This document shows, piece by piece, positions 23,901 to 33,588 of a DNA stretch of 64,000 bases. The stretch spans positions 64,453 through 128,452 of the forward strand of contig CAMMDQ010000003.1 of the NCBI GenBank assembly GCA_946495675.1. The letters run 5' to 3'. This DNA is from an uncultured Bacillota bacterium. GTDB taxonomy: Bacteria; Bacillota; Clostridia; Christensenellales; UBA1242. The notes below the pieces were generated by a model. That model was given only the letters and a program-made list of their open reading frames with translations, did not search any database and was not told where the DNA came from. Position 1 is the first letter of the stretch, and each line of letters begins with the position of its first letter. A program made the position numbers and the translations under genes.

Positions 23901-25322
23901 ATGAAACAAAATGTTGAAAAATTTATTGAAAAACTAAAATCGCAGTTTCATGATGACAGCGACTTTGCAAGCCGCCTGTTTGTTTGTTCAAATGGCAAAA
24001 TTGGATTTGTTTTTCTAAAGAGCATGTCTGATCCTGTTTTGTTTTCTCAAAGCATATATCTCCCTATTCAAAACTTTGAAGGGGAAATAAACAAACAACT
24101 GCTTATAGACAAAATCTTAAAAAACAACGGTGTTGAAAGCATTGAAGAAGAGAAAATCTTTGCTGACATTCTTGATGGGAAGGTTATTGTCTTTTCAGAC
24201 TTTTTTGACGGCTTTATTTCTGTTGATATAACTAAATATCCTACCAGAACGCCTAGCGAGCCGCCAACTTCGCCAGTCATTCAAGGTCCAAGAGAGGGAT
24301 TTGTCGAAGACTTTAAAACCAACATGACTTTACTAAGACGGCGAATTCACTCAAAAGATTTGGTTTTTAAAACACTGATTGTTGGGCAGCACACTCAAAC
24401 AAAAGTTATCCTTTCTTACATTCATGGCGTTGCAGACAAAAGAGTGATAAAAGAGGTTGAAGAAAAAATCAAAAATATCAAGATTGATGGAGTGATTGAT
24501 TCTTATTACATTTTATCATATCTTGAAAAACGACCGAATTCGCTTTTTAAGCAGATTGGAAATTCTGAGAAACCTGATGTCGTGGTTTCAAAAATGCTGG
24601 AAGGCAAAGTGGCAATCATTGTGGATAATTCGCCAATAGTTTTGACTGTGCCTTTTATTTTGATGGAAGATATGCAGTCAAGCAACGATTATTATACAAA
24701 TCATCATTATGCTTCAGTCGTGCGATTTATCAGAATGTGTGGGCTTTTGATCGCCATTGTTGCACCGGGTTTTTATCTTGCACTTCAGCTTTTCCATTAT
24801 AATATTTTGCCGTTAAATTTTTTGATAACCATTGCTGACACAACACAAGGGCTGCCATTTACTCCATTTTTAGAAATTTTGTTTATATTTTTGCTGTTTC
24901 AAATTCTGTATGAAGTCAGTTTGCGTCTTCCAAGTTACTTAGGGCTTGCCACAAGTGTGGTTGGAGCTCTTATTTTGGGTGATACCGGAGTTAAAGCTGG
25001 GCTCATCTCTCCGCCAGGAGTGATCATCACTGCACTGGCAAAAATTGCTCTTTACACTGTGCCCGAGCAGCAATCACAAATCACTGTTTTGCAAATTGTT
25101 TTTATCATTCTTGGCGGCTCACTTGGCGTGCTTGGCATTATCACAGGATTTGTTTATGTAGTCAATTATCTCAACACTCTTGACGACTACAAAACGCCTT
25201 ATCTTGCTCCTTATGCTCCGAGAGTTAAGGAAGATTTGGCTGATGCACTGCTTAAGTCTTCAATAAACGATCATCACGCTCCGCCAAAATCCTTCCCCAC
25301 AGGCAAAGGAGGGGCGAAATGA
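23901..25322 (+). CDS. gerKA: Spore germinant receptor subunit A (GerA/GerKA family)
   Basis: About 473 residues. The N-terminal half is soluble and binds ligand in the known family. It carries DSYYILSYLEKRPNSLFKQ and GKVAIIVDNSPIVLTVPF. The C-terminal half has about five membrane segments including LRLPSYLGLATSVVGALILG and SPPGVIITALAKIALYTVP, the family signature. The protein sits in the spore inner membrane. The ORF track start is 13 codons too early; the ATG at 23901 follows GGCGGAAAG. The stop overlaps the next gene by four bases. It belongs to a three-gene A-B-C receptor operon. Confidence 0.95.
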   Translation: MKQNVEKFIEKLKSQFHDDSDFASRLFVCSNGKIGFVFLKSMSDPVLFSQSIYLPIQNFEGEINKQLLIDKILKNNGVESIEEEKIFADILDGKVIVFSDFFDGFISVDITKYPTRTPSEPPTSPVIQGPREGFVEDFKTNMTLLRRRIHSKDLVFKTLIVGQHTQTKVILSYIHGVADKRVIKEVEEKIKNIKIDGVIDSYYILSYLEKRPNSLFKQIGNSEKPDVVVSKMLEGKVAIIVDNSPIVLTVPFILMEDMQSSNDYYTNHHYASVVRFIRMCGLLIAIVAPGFYLALQLFHYNILPLNFLITIADTTQGLPFTPFLEILFIFLLFQILYEVSLRLPSYLGLATSVVGALILGDTGVKAGLISPPGVIITALAKIALYTVPEQQSQITVLQIVFIILGGSLGVLGIITGFVYVVNYLNTLDDYKTPYLAPYAPRVKEDLADALLKSSINDHHAPPKSFPTGKGGAK

Positions 25323-26407
25323 AAACAATCAGTGCAAGACAAACGGGAATCATCGTTTTTTTGACCATTTTGGCAAATAAAATTTTGGTTTTGCCTTCTG
25401 TTATGTATGAGCAATCCAAAGCAGATTCAATCTTTGCTCTTATTGCCATTTTCAGCTTTGAACTTTTGGTTTTGACAATTTTTTTGCAGGTAAAAAAAGC
25501 TCACCCAGACCAGAATTTAAAAGAGATCTTAAAACAAAAGGTGGGAGCTGTTGTTGCCAAAATTGTGATTTTTGCTTTCCTCGTCTTTTTTCTGTTTAAA
25601 ACCATGCTCACATATTCAGTGCTTTATATTTATTTAAAAGACCTTGTTTATCAAGACGAATTTGGTTTTTTGGCTCTTGTATGTCTTTTTCCCGTTGTAA
25701 ATCATGCAGTTGTTTGTGGCTTAAGGGCAATGGGGCGCACTTTTGAGCTGTTCTATTATATAGTTTTAGTTGGAGTGCTTTTCTGTCTTGGTATTGCTTT
25801 TTTTACAGATATATCAATGCCAAATTTCTTTGTTGCTTCCCCAACTGAGATTTTAAATTCTGGTTTTACTCATATTTTTGCCTTTGGCGACTATCTGGCA
25901 TTATTTTTGTTTATTGACAAAATCAAACTTAGAAAAGGGGAAGGGAAAAAGATATTTTTCTTTGCTTTTGTTGGCATTTTTCTTGTGCTGTCAATCTTTG
26001 TGGTTTTTTATTCAAAATATCAGGTTACTGCTTTCATGCACAACAATGCTTTGGCAGATTTATTGATATTTTCTGTTCAATTCAATGCGATTGGCAGGCT
26101 TGATATTATCGCAATGTTGACAATCATGACACTGGGGCTGTTTCAACTTGAAATTTTTCAAGCAGCTTTTTGCGAAAGCTTTGTGCAAGTTTTCGAAAAA
26201 TTATCTATCAAATATGCCGTTGCGGTGTTTGATGTTTTGTTTTTCGTCATTTATCTTGTAATCATCAAAAAATATGAAATAATGCTTAGTTTTGCAACCG
26301 ATTATCTTATATATTTGGCCATTTTGACAAATGTGGTCTTGCCAATTTTAATCTATGCTTTAGGGCATAAGCATAAAAAGGAGCTAAGCAATGAAAAAAG
26401 TGATTAA
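25319..26407 (+). CDS. gerKB: Spore germinant receptor subunit B (GerB/GerKB permease family)
   Basis: 362 residues with about ten membrane segments, the amino-acid/polyamine transporter-like fold of GerAB proteins that bind germinant amino acids. It opens with ISARQTGIIVFLTILANKIL, the usual family start. It overlaps gerKA by four bases and gerKC by 17, so all three are co-translated. Which germinant is sensed cannot be read from the sequence. Confidence 0.93.
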   Translation: MKTISARQTGIIVFLTILANKILVLPSVMYEQSKADSIFALIAIFSFELLVLTIFLQVKKAHPDQNLKEILKQKVGAVVAKIVIFAFLVFFLFKTMLTYSVLYIYLKDLVYQDEFGFLALVCLFPVVNHAVVCGLRAMGRTFELFYYIVLVGVLFCLGIAFFTDISMPNFFVASPTEILNSGFTHIFAFGDYLALFLFIDKIKLRKGEGKKIFFFAFVGIFLVLSIFVVFYSKYQVTAFMHNNALADLLIFSVQFNAIGRLDIIAMLTIMTLGLFQLEIFQAAFCESFVQVFEKLSIKYAVAVFDVLFFVIYLVIIKKYEIMLSFATDYLIYLAILTNVVLPILIYALGHKHKKELSNEKSD

Positions 26408-27740
26408 TGCAATAAAAAAATATCCTTTTATTTTGATTTTAGTGCTAATTTTGGTTGTTTTTACGCCTTATTCATTGTTTTCACCAGGGCAGAGCCGTAA
26501 AAGAGCTGTCGTTATTGCAATCGGTCTTGATAAAATTGAAAATGAATACGAAATTTCTTTTTTAACATTTATTCCTTCGCCAAATCAAGAATTTCAGCAA
26601 TCAAATTCAGTTGTTTCTGGCAAAGGCTCATCAGTTTCTGAAGCTGTGCTAGATGCACAGCTGACTCTTGGCAAAGACATTGGTCTTTCACATGCAAAAA
26701 CAACTGTTGTCAATGAAAGGATGCTTGAAGAAGACATTTCTTCTTCACTTGACTATTTAATGCGAGTTGTTTCTTTGCCAGAAAACACTGTTTTCGTATG
26801 CACAAACACTACTGCTAAAGAATTATTGATGGCAACCGACTCGCTTGAGCAAAATCTAGGTTTAAAGCTTGATCAGTTGGTGTCTTACAACGCAAACGAA
26901 GTTTATATCACAGACACTTCTCTTGAAGCTTTTTATAAAGGCTATTACAGCCCAACCAAATCATCATTGATTGGTTATATCGAACATGTCAAAGAGGACG
27001 GCTCTCAATCAGAGCAAGGAGGAGGACAAAATCAGTCGGGCTCGCAAAGCTCTGGATGTTCTCAAGAAACCTCACAAAGCACATCTTCTCAAGGCGGACA
27101 ACAGGGAGGGGCTGGCTCTTCAGAACAAAATTCATCAGCTGGAAGCTCAGGGCAGAGCGAAAATGAAAAACAGCGAGGATCACTGCAGGGGCAAAGCCAA
27201 ATTTTAAACAAGGGTGATGCTGTCTTGCTGCGTGATGGACAAAAGGTGGCCCTTCTTGATGTTGACAATCTTAACAGTATAAATTTGCTTAGCACAAAAA
27301 GGTCTCTCGACAGCATTACAATATCTGACGTGCAAACTGAAGATGAAAAAAATGTTGATATGACCTTTTTGGTGAAGAACAAAGTGGTTTCGATCAAGAC
27401 CGATTTTCAAAACAATATTCCGCTTTTTGTTGCAAACATAAATCTTGGAGTGCAGCTAAGCGAAATTGACACCAAGGCTCAAAAGGTCAAACAGAATGTT
27501 CAAAACACTCAAATCACTGAAGAAATCGCAAAAAAACTTGAGCAGAAAATCAAGTCAGAGTTTTCGCAGATGCTGCAAATCATACGAGAAAATAAGGCTG
27601 ATGTTATAGGGGTATATGACTCGTTTTTTACCCATAATCGAAAAGAATTTTTAAAGTTTTTGTCTTCCTTAGATGACAGAGAAAACTTTTTAAATCATGT
27701 GGTTTTTATGCTTAACCTAAAAATTCAGCAGGATGGCTGA
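26391..27740 (+). CDS. gerKC: Spore germinant receptor subunit C (GerC family), no lipobox, low-complexity insert
   Basis: 449 residues. The family start after the signal region (RKRAVVIAIGLDKIENEYEIS), the KTTVV...ERM region and the C-terminal domain are present. Two oddities are visible. First, the N-terminus (FILILVLILVVFTPYSLFSPG) has no Cys, so the usual lipoprotein lipobox is missing and the protein would be anchored by an uncleaved helix. Second, about residues 200-270 are a Ser/Gln/Gly-rich stretch (SQSEQGGGQNQSGSQSSG and on) absent from typical GerC. The rest of the protein is intact, so function is likely kept. No terminator was seen directly after it. Confidence 0.9.
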   Translation: MKKVINAIKKYPFILILVLILVVFTPYSLFSPGQSRKRAVVIAIGLDKIENEYEISFLTFIPSPNQEFQQSNSVVSGKGSSVSEAVLDAQLTLGKDIGLSHAKTTVVNERMLEEDISSSLDYLMRVVSLPENTVFVCTNTTAKELLMATDSLEQNLGLKLDQLVSYNANEVYITDTSLEAFYKGYYSPTKSSLIGYIEHVKEDGSQSEQGGGQNQSGSQSSGCSQETSQSTSSQGGQQGGAGSSEQNSSAGSSGQSENEKQRGSLQGQSQILNKGDAVLLRDGQKVALLDVDNLNSINLLSTKRSLDSITISDVQTEDEKNVDMTFLVKNKVVSIKTDFQNNIPLFVANINLGVQLSEIDTKAQKVKQNVQNTQITEEIAKKLEQKIKSEFSQMLQIIRENKADVIGVYDSFFTHNRKEFLKFLSSLDDRENFLNHVVFMLNLKIQQDG

Positions 27741-27807
27741 AAATCTTGTCAGGTTATGTCTGCTGCAAAAAAATGTTAAAAAAACTTGAAAAAAATCCTT
27801 CTATTAT

Positions 27808-27836
27808 TTGTGTAAAAATAATTTTTATGATAGAAT
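27808..27836 (+). promoter_or_regulatory. Promoter of ftsH
   Basis: TTGTGT, 17-bp spacer, TAGAAT with extended TGA. Confidence 0.6.
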
Positions 27837-27870
27837 ACAATATGATTAATTATGATAGGAGGCAAACACT

Positions 27871-30120
27871 TTGAACGAGACAAATAATCAAAAACCAAAG
27901 TTTAGATATTCATATCTATTTTTGTTGCTGATTGCAATAATATTGATAATTCTTATTTTCACAAACACAGGCTACTCGGGACAAAAACTTGAAAACTTTA
28001 ATGATGTTTACGAGCTTGTTGATGGCACATATGTTGATTCAACCAGTGGCGAGGCACAGCAAGCTGTGGCGATGTATCGAACTGATGATACCATCTATTT
28101 TTTGGTAGAGGGGTCAAGATATGCAGATGCTTTTCCTGATTATAGCGATTATTATATCAACTATAAGTATTACGACGGGCAAATTGAAAGACTACTAGCT
28201 TATATCGATGAAAACGACATTCAAATAAAGGATATACCTTCAGTTGCTGGAGTAAATTTCTGGGATATTTTGTATCCAATCCTTTACCTTGGTTTTGGAA
28301 TATTTATCATTTGGATGATTTTCAGACTTATCAATTCTTCAAATAAAGGAGCGATGAGTTTTGGCAAAAGCAAAGCAAGATCTTATCAAAACAATCCTGT
28401 CAGATTCTCAGATGTTGCTGGTGCGGATGAAGAAAAAGAAGAGCTTGCTGAAATTGTTGAATTCTTAAAAAATCCATCAAATTTCACACAGCTTGGGGCA
28501 AGAATACCAAAAGGAGTGCTGCTTGTTGGGCCTCCTGGAACAGGAAAAACTTTGCTGGCACGAGCTGTTGCTGGTGAGGCAAATGTTCCATTCGTATTTA
28601 TCAGCGGTTCTGATTTTGTTGAAATGTTTGTGGGCGTTGGTGCTTCAAGAGTGAGAGATCTTTTTGACCAAGCCAAGAAAAATAAACCTTGCATTGTTTT
28701 TATTGATGAAATTGATGCTGTTGGTCGCCAGCGTGGTGCCGGTCTTGGTGGCGGAAATGATGAAAGAGAGCAAACCCTCAATCAACTTCTTGTTGAAATG
28801 GATGGTTTTGAGCCAAATGAAGGGATAATCGTTTTGGCAGCAACCAACCGTGCGGATGTTCTTGATCCAGCACTTTTGAGGCCTGGCAGGTTTGACAGAC
28901 AGGTGTACGTCAATGTTCCAGATGTTCGTGGCAGAGAAGGAATTTTGAAAATTCATGCTCGCAACAAGCCGCTTGATGACAATGTTGATTTCAAAGTTCT
29001 TGCAAAAATAACAGTTGGCTTTACTGGTGCAGATATTGAAAACATGCTCAATGAAGCTGCAATCCTGGCGGCAAGAGCGGGCAGACCAAAAATCACAATG
29101 ACAGACATTCAAGAAGGCATCAACAAAGTTACTATGGGACCTCAAAAGAAGAGCAGAATGGTTACCGAAAAAGACAGGCAGATCACAGCTTATCACGAGT
29201 CCGGGCATGCCATTCTTGGCAAGATGCTTAAGCACACTGATGAAATTCAAGAAGTTTCAATCATTCCTCGAGGAATGGCTGGAGGCTACACAATGCAGCG
29301 TCCAGAAAATGACAACTCATTTATATCATACAATCATTTGATGGATGAAATTGCAATGTGTATGGGCGGAAGAATTGCTGAAGAAATTGTATTCAAAGAT
29401 ATCACAACAGGTGCTTCAAGTGATATAAATCAAGCAACAAAACTTGCTCACAAAATGGTATACAACTGGGGTATGAGCAAAAATCTTGGATTTCTTGGTT
29501 TATCAAATGATCAACAAGTGTTTATTGGCAGAGATTATCAAACACGCTCAGATTTTTCTGAAAAACTTGCAGCAGAAGCAGATGATGAAATCAGGCAAAT
29601 TTTGGATTATAACTATAAAAGAGCCAAGAAAATTCTTTCTGACAACAGAAATCTTCTTGACCAAATGGCAAAACTTTTGCTTAGTCATGAAACGATCAAT
29701 AAAGATGAGATTGATTTGCTTATGCAAGGCAAAACAGCTGAAGAAGTTGCGCAGATCATGGACATAAGAGAGATGGAGCAACGCAAGAAGGAAGAGGAGT
29801 ATCGCAAACAGCTTGAAAAAGAAAGAAAAGCAAAAGCTATTGAAGAGAAATTGAAAGAAGGACAAAAACTTTTGCAGAGTGGTGTTATCACCCAAGAAGA
29901 ATATGATATGATCAAAAAAACATATTCAAAACAAGAAGATAATGCGATCACAAAAAACGCAAAAACACTTGACAAAAGTGAGCAAGAAAAGGATAATGTG
30001 AAAGAGAAGACGGCTCAAAAGAAAAATGATTCTTCTGAAATTGAAGAAAAAGCCAAAAAGACCGTCAAGAACAAAGAAACCGACAAAAAATCGGGGAAAG
30101 ATAGTGATAAAAAAGACTGA
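27871..30120 (+). CDS. ftsH: ATP-dependent zinc metalloprotease FtsH with extended tail
   Basis: Membrane AAA+ protease for quality control of membrane and some soluble proteins. Two membrane segments (12-31 and 133-153) flank an extracytoplasmic domain. Walker A GPPGTGKT (220-227), Walker B FIDEID (278-282), second region of homology RPGRFDRQ, zinc site HESGH (442-446). At 749 residues it is about 100 longer than usual. The extra C-terminus is Lys/Glu/Asp-rich, and holds a SHOCT-like element ([19 protein letters not shown]) before a highly charged end ([11 protein letters not shown]). The start codon is TTG, eight bases after GGAGG. It forms a unit with the membrane-anchored gene at 30134. 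Confidence 0.98.
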   Translation: MNETNNQKPKFRYSYLFLLLIAIILIILIFTNTGYSGQKLENFNDVYELVDGTYVDSTSGEAQQAVAMYRTDDTIYFLVEGSRYADAFPDYSDYYINYKYYDGQIERLLAYIDENDIQIKDIPSVAGVNFWDILYPILYLGFGIFIIWMIFRLINSSNKGAMSFGKSKARSYQNNPVRFSDVAGADEEKEELAEIVEFLKNPSNFTQLGARIPKGVLLVGPPGTGKTLLARAVAGEANVPFVFISGSDFVEMFVGVGASRVRDLFDQAKKNKPCIVFIDEIDAVGRQRGAGLGGGNDEREQTLNQLLVEMDGFEPNEGIIVLAATNRADVLDPALLRPGRFDRQVYVNVPDVRGREGILKIHARNKPLDDNVDFKVLAKITVGFTGADIENMLNEAAILAARAGRPKITMTDIQEGINKVTMGPQKKSRMVTEKDRQITAYHESGHAILGKMLKHTDEIQEVSIIPRGMAGGYTMQRPENDNSFISYNHLMDEIAMCMGGRIAEEIVFKDITTGASSDINQATKLAHKMVYNWGMSKNLGFLGLSNDQQVFIGRDYQTRSDFSEKLAAEADDEIRQILDYNYKRAKKILSDNRNLLDQMAKLLLSHETINKDEIDLLMQGKTAEEVAQIMDIREMEQRKKEEEYRKQLEKERKAKAIEEKLKEGQKLLQSGVITQEEYDMIKKTYSKQEDNAITKNAKTLDKSEQEKDNVKEKTAQKKNDSSEIEEKAKKTVKNKETDKKSGKDSDKKD

Positions 30121-30133
30121 TTAAGGAGCTTTC

Positions 30134-30799
30134 ATGGCAGAGACAAAACAAGTTAAAGCTATTGATGATATTTATGTGGCAAAAGTGCGAAAGAGAAGAA
30201 TTATTGTAAATTCGATAATTCTTTCGCTCTGCCTTTTGCTTGCCAGTGCTATAATTATTTTAGCAGTTTTGCGAATTGACTTAAAACCAAGATTTGACGC
30301 AACCCCTGATTATGTCTATATCAAAGTTGACACAAACAGCGAGGAAAAAAATTTTGCAAAGAGTGATGAAATTTACAGCCAATTTATGAATGTTTACAAC
30401 AATTCGCTCAGCACTTCAGTTTTAACTTCAATTTTTACGGGCAATGTTTATGGCTATGTTGTTCAGTGGTCAGATAATTCCTTCTATCAAACATATTCAA
30501 ATGGTGTTGGACGGGGAATGAGCAGTTCTCTTTCAACAAGTTTAGGTTCAAATTACGTTCACTTCTATTTCACTCAACCACAAAGCATATACCTTTCAAA
30601 TGGTGAAATTTTGGACGGAAGATATGATGGGAAAGAGATAACTTATCATGACTGTTATTTCTCAATCTCTAGTGACGAAAACCTGGCTCAAGTGGATTTC
30701 TACTTTGGAGTTCTTGATTACAAATCTGCTCCCATAACAGTTAAAATTTCAGTAGAAGCACAATCCTTTGAGTTATATGAGTTTGCTCAAGATTTATAA
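30134..30799 (+). CDS. Single-pass membrane protein in the ftsH transcript
   Basis: 221 residues: a basic N-terminal 28 (VAKVRKRR), a membrane helix (IIVNSIILSLCLLLASAIIILAVL), then a soluble extracytoplasmic part rich in Tyr, Ser and beta strands (GYVVQWSDNSFYQTYSNGVG, YVHFYFTQPQSIYL). No family is recognised. It begins 13 bp after the ftsH stop with its own TAAGGAG and ends at a strong terminator, so it is probably co-expressed with FtsH. It could be a modulator or partner of the protease; this is only inference from position. Confidence 0.75.
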   Translation: MAETKQVKAIDDIYVAKVRKRRIIVNSIILSLCLLLASAIIILAVLRIDLKPRFDATPDYVYIKVDTNSEEKNFAKSDEIYSQFMNVYNNSLSTSVLTSIFTGNVYGYVVQWSDNSFYQTYSNGVGRGMSSSLSTSLGSNYVHFYFTQPQSIYLSNGEILDGRYDGKEITYHDCYFSISSDENLAQVDFYFGVLDYKSAPITVKISVEAQSFELYEFAQDL

Positions 30800-30831
30800 A
30801 AAAACTGCACTTAAATAGTGCAGTTTTTTTG
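30799..30831. terminator. Bidirectional terminator
   Basis: ACTGCACT/AGTGCAGT stem with flanking A7 and T7, between the converging ftsH unit and the P-type ATPase gene. Confidence 0.88.
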
Positions 30832-30848
30832 TATTAATTTTTTTGTAA

Positions 30849-33455
30849 TCAGCCGTTTTCAATATCATCGCGTTGCAAAAGTTTTATGATTTTATCTCGC
30901 AAAATCTCTATTCGTTTTTTGTTGAGCTTTATTAAGATTATAATTATTATTGAAACAAGCATGATTGCAAAGAATGTCATCAAAACGGTAAATGTTGATT
31001 CTGTGATTGAAAACAGCTTTGGTATTGCACAGACTAGTGCAGTGACTCCAACAAAGGAAATTCCCATCGCAAAACCTCGCACAAGTGTGAGTGGAATGCA
31101 AAGAGTTACAAGATTTAGGAAACCAGTGTATGTGAGAACCAATACGCAAAGTGTTTTGTATTCAGTTGCTGACATAACAATGTCACCCTGAGTGTAAAAC
31201 AAAATCATTACAATAAAAATGTTTAGTAGCATCAAAAGTGCTCGTGGCACAGCTCGTTTGAACACCTGTGGAATAAAATTGCCGACAATCTTTTTTGTGT
31301 TTGGCTCAAAAGTGAGCACAAATGAAGGGATTCCAATCACAAATGATTCAAGCAGAAGCATATCTTTTGGTGTAAAAGGGTAGGATAGTTGAAGGAATAG
31401 AGTGATCACAGTCAGCACAATTGCAAACAGGGTTTTCATCAAGAAGACTGATGACGAGTTTTGCACATTGTTTATCACTTGCCGTCCTTCTTTGACAACA
31501 TTTGGAAGAGATGAGAAATTCGATTTTAAAAGCACTAGTTTGGATATGTTTCTTGCAACTTCACTGCCATCAGCCATGGCGATTGAGCAATCAGCTTCTT
31601 TTAGAGCCAAAGTGTCGTTGACACCATCACCAGTCATTGCGACCACTTTCCCTTTGTTTTTCAAAGCCTTGATTATAGTGTATTTTTGTTCTGGTGTAAC
31701 TCTGCCAAAAACAGTAAATTTATCAGCCATTTGCTCAACTTCCTTTGTAGAAAGTCCTTCAAGCGAGACATATTTGTCGCTGTTTTCAACACCCACTCTC
31801 TGAGCAATTTTTGAAACCGTTGCTGGCGAGTCGCCGGAAATGATTTTTATTTCAACTCCATTGTCTTTAAACCACTGAATTGTTTCAATTGCATCTTCTC
31901 GTATATGCTCTTCAATTATGATAAACGCAAGAAGTGTTGATTTTTCGCCAGTGACATTTTTGCTAAATTCGCCTTCATATTCACTGAGTGCAATCACACG
32001 CAGGCCTTTGTTTTGACATTCTTCAATCAGCTGTGTTTGCTGTTCATTAAGAGAGCAACCAATTTTTGTTACAGCCCCAAGAAAATATATTTTTTTACTT
32101 TCAAATTGAGTTACAGAATACTTTCGTTCAGAGGAGAATTCAAGCACATTTTTAACTTTCCATTCGCCATTTTTACCAAATTCTTCTATCATTGCATTTG
32201 ATGTTGAATTGGATGTTTTTTGTGCATTTAATATATTTGACAAAATCTTTTTTATTGAAGATGTTCTTCTTTTTGAAAATGTGATAAAATCAACAACTTT
32301 CATCGTTCCATCTGTGATGGTGCCTGTTTTGTCAAGGCATAAAACATTTGTTCTTGCAAGCATCTCAATAGAATACAGGTCTCGCACTAAAGTGTTTTTC
32401 TTTGCCAGTTTGACAACACCAACTGCAAGAGCAATAGTTATGAGCAAAAACATTCCAGCAGGGATCATGCTCGTCAAGGCCCCAGATGTATTTGTAATTT
32501 GCTGCTCAATTGTGCTGTCCAAAGAATATTCCTTCAAAAAAGTTAAGATCCCGATTGGCACAAGTGCAATGCCGATATATTTGATCAATCTGTTCAAATC
32601 TTTAAACAGGTTTGAAGCTGGAGCTTTAAATTCCTTTGCTTTTTGGGCCATCTGTTCAATATAATTGTCTTTTCCAACTCGATCAACTTTTGCATAACAC
32701 TGACCAGAGACTATAAAACTGCCAGAAAACAGGTGAGCATCCTTGTTTTTTTCTATAGAATTTGACTCGCCAGTCAACAGACTTTCATTGACTTCAACGG
32801 TTCCATCCAAAATGATGCAATCTGTTGGGATTTGGTTGCCGCTCTCAAGAATGATAATGTCATCTAAAACAAGTTTATCGGCACTGATGAGAATTGTTTT
32901 TCCATTTCGCAGTGTTTTGATTTGTGGGAGAGTGATCATGGAAAGTTTTTCAACAGCAATTTTTGCTCGAATCTCTTGAATTATTGCAATAGCGGTGTTT
33001 GCCACAATTACAAACAAAAATAGGAGGTCGCTGTATGAGCCAACGCACAACAGAGCGATCGCAATAAGCAGCCATAACATATTGAAAAAGGTAAAAATAT
33101 TTTTAACAAAAATTGACAGATAGGTTTTTGAAGCTTTGACTTTTGTGTGGTTTGTCAATTTGTCTTGCTCTCGGCTTTTGACTTCGTCATCGCTCAACCC
33201 TTGATCTACACTTGGATTAAATCTTATGATCGGTTTTTGAATGACATTTTTTTTCTTGAAAAACACTCTTGTTATTCTTTCAAACATTGAGGGAGTCTCT
33301 TTATTTTGCAAGCGTCGAAATTTAAGAATATCAACCTTTGCCCTTGCAAGTTTTGATTGTGATTTTAATAAATTTTTGCTTTCACGAAAAATGCTGGCAG
33401 TTTTTGGCTGCCAAGATGTGATTTTATTATCTTTTTTTTCGTTTACAGTTTTCAT
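30849..33455 (-). CDS. Cation-transporting P-type ATPase, CtpE-like
   Basis: 868 residues. All family motifs are visible: the actuator LLTGES, phosphorylation site CLDKTGTITDG, VFGRVTPEQK, and hinge MTGDGVNDTLALKEADC. The first repeat GLSDDEVKSREQDKLTN and the helix ANTAIAIIQEIRAK are typical of the subgroup around mycobacterial CtpE, reported to move Ca2+. The membrane segment before the DKTGT motif carries MIPAGMFLLITIALAVG. A basic N-terminal extension of about 90 residues precedes the ATPase core. ATG follows AAAGGA. A near-consensus promoter drives it alone. The transported ion is inferred from subgroup resemblance only. Confidence 0.92.
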   Translation of the reverse strand: MKTVNEKKDNKITSWQPKTASIFRESKNLLKSQSKLARAKVDILKFRRLQNKETPSMFERITRVFFKKKNVIQKPIIRFNPSVDQGLSDDEVKSREQDKLTNHTKVKASKTYLSIFVKNIFTFFNMLWLLIAIALLCVGSYSDLLFLFVIVANTAIAIIQEIRAKIAVEKLSMITLPQIKTLRNGKTILISADKLVLDDIIILESGNQIPTDCIILDGTVEVNESLLTGESNSIEKNKDAHLFSGSFIVSGQCYAKVDRVGKDNYIEQMAQKAKEFKAPASNLFKDLNRLIKYIGIALVPIGILTFLKEYSLDSTIEQQITNTSGALTSMIPAGMFLLITIALAVGVVKLAKKNTLVRDLYSIEMLARTNVLCLDKTGTITDGTMKVVDFITFSKRRTSSIKKILSNILNAQKTSNSTSNAMIEEFGKNGEWKVKNVLEFSSERKYSVTQFESKKIYFLGAVTKIGCSLNEQQTQLIEECQNKGLRVIALSEYEGEFSKNVTGEKSTLLAFIIIEEHIREDAIETIQWFKDNGVEIKIISGDSPATVSKIAQRVGVENSDKYVSLEGLSTKEVEQMADKFTVFGRVTPEQKYTIIKALKNKGKVVAMTGDGVNDTLALKEADCSIAMADGSEVARNISKLVLLKSNFSSLPNVVKEGRQVINNVQNSSSVFLMKTLFAIVLTVITLFLQLSYPFTPKDMLLLESFVIGIPSFVLTFEPNTKKIVGNFIPQVFKRAVPRALLMLLNIFIVMILFYTQGDIVMSATEYKTLCVLVLTYTGFLNLVTLCIPLTLVRGFAMGISFVGVTALVCAIPKLFSITESTFTVLMTFFAIMLVSIIIIILIKLNKKRIEILRDKIIKLLQRDDIENG

Positions 33456-33492
33456 ATAATCCTTTATAAAATATGATAAATTCTATATTTTG

Positions 33493-33521
33493 ATTATATA
33501 ATTCTTACCTAAAAATGTCAA
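33493..33521 (-). promoter_or_regulatory. SigA-type promoter of the P-type ATPase
   Basis: TTGACA, 17-bp spacer, TATAAT: full consensus. Confidence 0.8.
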
Positions 33522-33538
33522 CTTTATTTGCAATAGAT

Positions 33539-33568
33539 TTGACTTTTGTGCTCTAAAACATTTATTAT
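33539..33568 (+). promoter_or_regulatory. Promoter of cca
   Basis: TTGACT, 18-bp spacer, TATTAT, then AAGGAG before ATG. Confidence 0.6.
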
Positions 33569-33588
33569 AAAGATAAGGAGAAATTGCC

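Noticed and set aside
28386-29250. Minus-strand ORFs inside ftsH
   Set aside because: Antisense shadows of highly conserved coding sequence.
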